Shown: piece by piece, positions 23,488 through 24,611 of the stretch
Numbering within the stretch: position 1 is the first letter of the stretch
Layout: each line of letters begins with the position of its first letter
Assembly (NCBI GenBank): GCA_964611145.1
Contig: CAZSYM010000036.1
Location: forward strand, 1-24,611
DNA length: 24,611 nt
Source of the DNA: WFQV01 sp964611145
GTDB lineage: Bacteria > Bacteroidota > Ignavibacteria > Ignavibacteriales > Melioribacteraceae
Direction: 5' to 3'
Translations under genes and position numbers: made by a program
Notes under the pieces: generated by a model
Told to the model about the DNA's origin: nothing
The model's database searches: none
The model's input: the letters and a program-made list of their open reading frames with translations, nothing else

Positions 23488-24498
23488 TTGAAAAACAAAA
23501 AAACAACGATTAAGGACATTGCCAAAAGGCTGGGGATACATCACAGCACCGTCTCCCGCGCCCTTCGCGATCATCCCGATGTTACACCGGAGACGAAAGC
23601 GTTGGTAAAAAAGACGGCCGAGGAGATGAATTATCGTCCTAATATGTTCGCACGCAGTTTGAAGAACAACGAATCCAAACTTATCGGGGTTATCGTTCCC
23701 GAAATTCGACACCATTTCTTCGCCGATGTGATTGGGGGAATCGAGGAGGTGGCAAGTAAGCATGGATTTATAATCCTCGTTGCTCAGTCGAACGAGAGTT
23801 ACGAAAGGGAGGTCGCAAATACCAATGCCTTTGCGGAGAACCGAATAGCGGGCTTGTTGGTTTCCATTTCCCAGGAAACAAAGGACGGCGCACATTTCCA
23901 AAAGTATTTGGACGAAGGCGGGAAAATAGTTTTCTTCGATAGATTTTTGGAAAATTTCAACGCGGCAAAGGTGGTTGTTGATGATTATAACGGAGCTTTC
24001 AAGGCGACGGAGTATCTGATAAAAAAAGGACGAAAAAATATAGCACATATCGCGGGCACAAAACAATTGGCTATTTCCCGTAAGCGTTTCGAAGGATATA
24101 GGGATGCATTGAAAAAGCACGGTTTGCCTTTCAAAAAGTCAAATGTTGTATGGGCGGGATTTCATGAGAAAGACGGCGCTGAAGCTATGCGGAAACTTTT
24201 AAAAAATAAAACCGTTCCGGATGCCATTTTCTCCGTGAACGATCCCACGGCAATAGGAGCCTACGAAGTCATCGAAAAAGCCGGGTTGATAATCCCTACC
24301 GATATTGCAGTTGTGGGATTTTCGAACAACCCTATATCGGCTTTTGTGCGCCCGGCTCTCACTACAATCGAACAGCCGTCTTATGAAATGGGCAGGGTTG
24401 CAATGGAGCTTTTAATATCTCAGCTTCAGAAAAGTGGAGGAGGCAAAAAGCCCACAAAAGTTTTGAAGACAAGATTAATACGGAGAAATTCCGTATAG
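23488..24498 (+). CDS. LacI-family transcriptional regulator
   Basis: This 336-aa DNA-binding repressor begins with a LacI helix-turn-helix (TTIKDIAKRLGIHHSTVSRA, residues 6-25), followed by the hinge (YRPNMFARSL, about 49-58) that contacts the operator minor groove. Residues 62-336 form a periplasmic-binding-protein-like effector domain (LIGVIVPEIRHHFFADVIGG, then the late NDPTAIGAYEVIEKAG and TTIEQPSYEMG). A sugar or sugar phosphate is the usual effector. The start must be TTG at 23488, because an in-frame stop lies at 23482-23484 and the next in-frame ATG is inside the DNA-binding domain. There is no evident Shine-Dalgarno. It is divergent from the aconitase. Shared palindromes on both sides suggest that it controls itself and the gene beyond the right edge. 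Confidence 0.92.
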   Translation: MKNKKTTIKDIAKRLGIHHSTVSRALRDHPDVTPETKALVKKTAEEMNYRPNMFARSLKNNESKLIGVIVPEIRHHFFADVIGGIEEVASKHGFIILVAQSNESYEREVANTNAFAENRIAGLLVSISQETKDGAHFQKYLDEGGKIVFFDRFLENFNAAKVVVDDYNGAFKATEYLIKKGRKNIAHIAGTKQLAISRKRFEGYRDALKKHGLPFKKSNVVWAGFHEKDGAEAMRKLLKNKTVPDAIFSVNDPTAIGAYEVIEKAGLIIPTDIAVVGFSNNPISAFVRPALTTIEQPSYEMGRVAMELLISQLQKSGGGKKPTKVLKTRLIRRNSV

Positions 24499-24519
24499 TT
24501 TTTTAAAAAATGTTTATTT

Positions 24520-24529
24520 CACACGTGTG
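24520..24529. promoter_or_regulatory. Palindrome matching the lacI operator, downstream of lacI
   Basis: CACACGTGTG is a perfect 10-bp palindrome 21 bp after the lacI stop. It shares CACACGTGT with the operator before lacI (23458-23466). It is probably a second operator for the same protein, set in front of the next gene, which lies outside the window. Confidence 0.5.
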
Positions 24530-24570
24530 TGATAAAGTGGCAAGTGTACAATTTGCCAACCGTACCGCCA

Positions 24571-24582
24571 CACGACGTCGTG
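24571..24582. promoter_or_regulatory. Perfect 12-bp palindrome near the right edge
   Basis: CACGACGTCGTG is a perfect CpG-centred palindrome, 41 bp after the CACACGTGTG site. It may be a further binding site, for the same LacI protein or another dimeric regulator. Its sequence differs from the lacI operator, so the assignment is weak. Confidence 0.3.
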
Positions 24583-24611
24583 ATGATCAAAGTTTATCAA
24601 AAGTAAAGGGG

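Overview
The window looks like chromosomal sequence from the Bacteroidota/Ignavibacteriota/Chlorobiota (FCB) group, most like an ignavibacterial or Kryptonia-type lineage. Direct signs are a C-terminal type IX secretion (T9SS) sorting domain with the NYPNPF signature, a DUF3078-type outer-membrane protein, a mitochondrial-type aconitase, a Bacteroidota-style promoter (TAnnTTTG) before lacI, and moderately AT-rich DNA with good Shine-Dalgarno sites in front of many genes. The species cannot be named from this alone. I saw no tRNA, rRNA, insertion sequence, CRISPR array or phage gene.

Layout. 1-4608 (minus strand): a terminator, a very large secreted T9SS propeller protein, then a DUF3078 protein. 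4743-9680 (plus): a DEDDy 3'-5' exonuclease followed by a GT4 glycosyltransferase, then an orphan four-PAS membrane histidine kinase. 9792-12913: an M24 metallopeptidase and a TPR-thioredoxin (TlpA-like) lipoprotein ending at a strong terminator. 12994-15209: a DUF4905-like protein, AMMECR1 and MEMO1 homologues, packed with 1-bp gaps. 15323-15472: a 49-aa single-pass membrane protein. 15564-18449: miaB, a SPOR protein and an RNase Z-like metallo-hydrolase, with gaps of 3 bp and 0 bp. 18542-20878: a 70-aa two-helix membrane protein 3 bp ahead of a long sodium:solute symporter. 21044-23305 (minus): aconitase, convergent with the symporter and separated from it by two hairpins. 23488-24498: a LacI-family regulator with a perfect inverted repeat between its promoter and start, and a matching palindrome just downstream that probably serves the next, unseen gene.

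How the genes fit together. Most are core housekeeping or envelope genes: TCA cycle, tRNA thiomethylation, SPOR-type envelope protein, peptide turnover, envelope thiol chemistry and glycan synthesis. The least understood parts are the AMMECR1-MEMO1 pair, which lacks its usual radical-SAM partner in this window, the two small membrane proteins (one apparently a partner of the symporter), the Trp/Tyr-rich patch in the secreted propeller protein, and the LacI operator pair. No clear new defence or mobile system is present. Intergenic 3476-3759 (284 bp) shows no gene; it holds only the upstream region of the T9SS gene.
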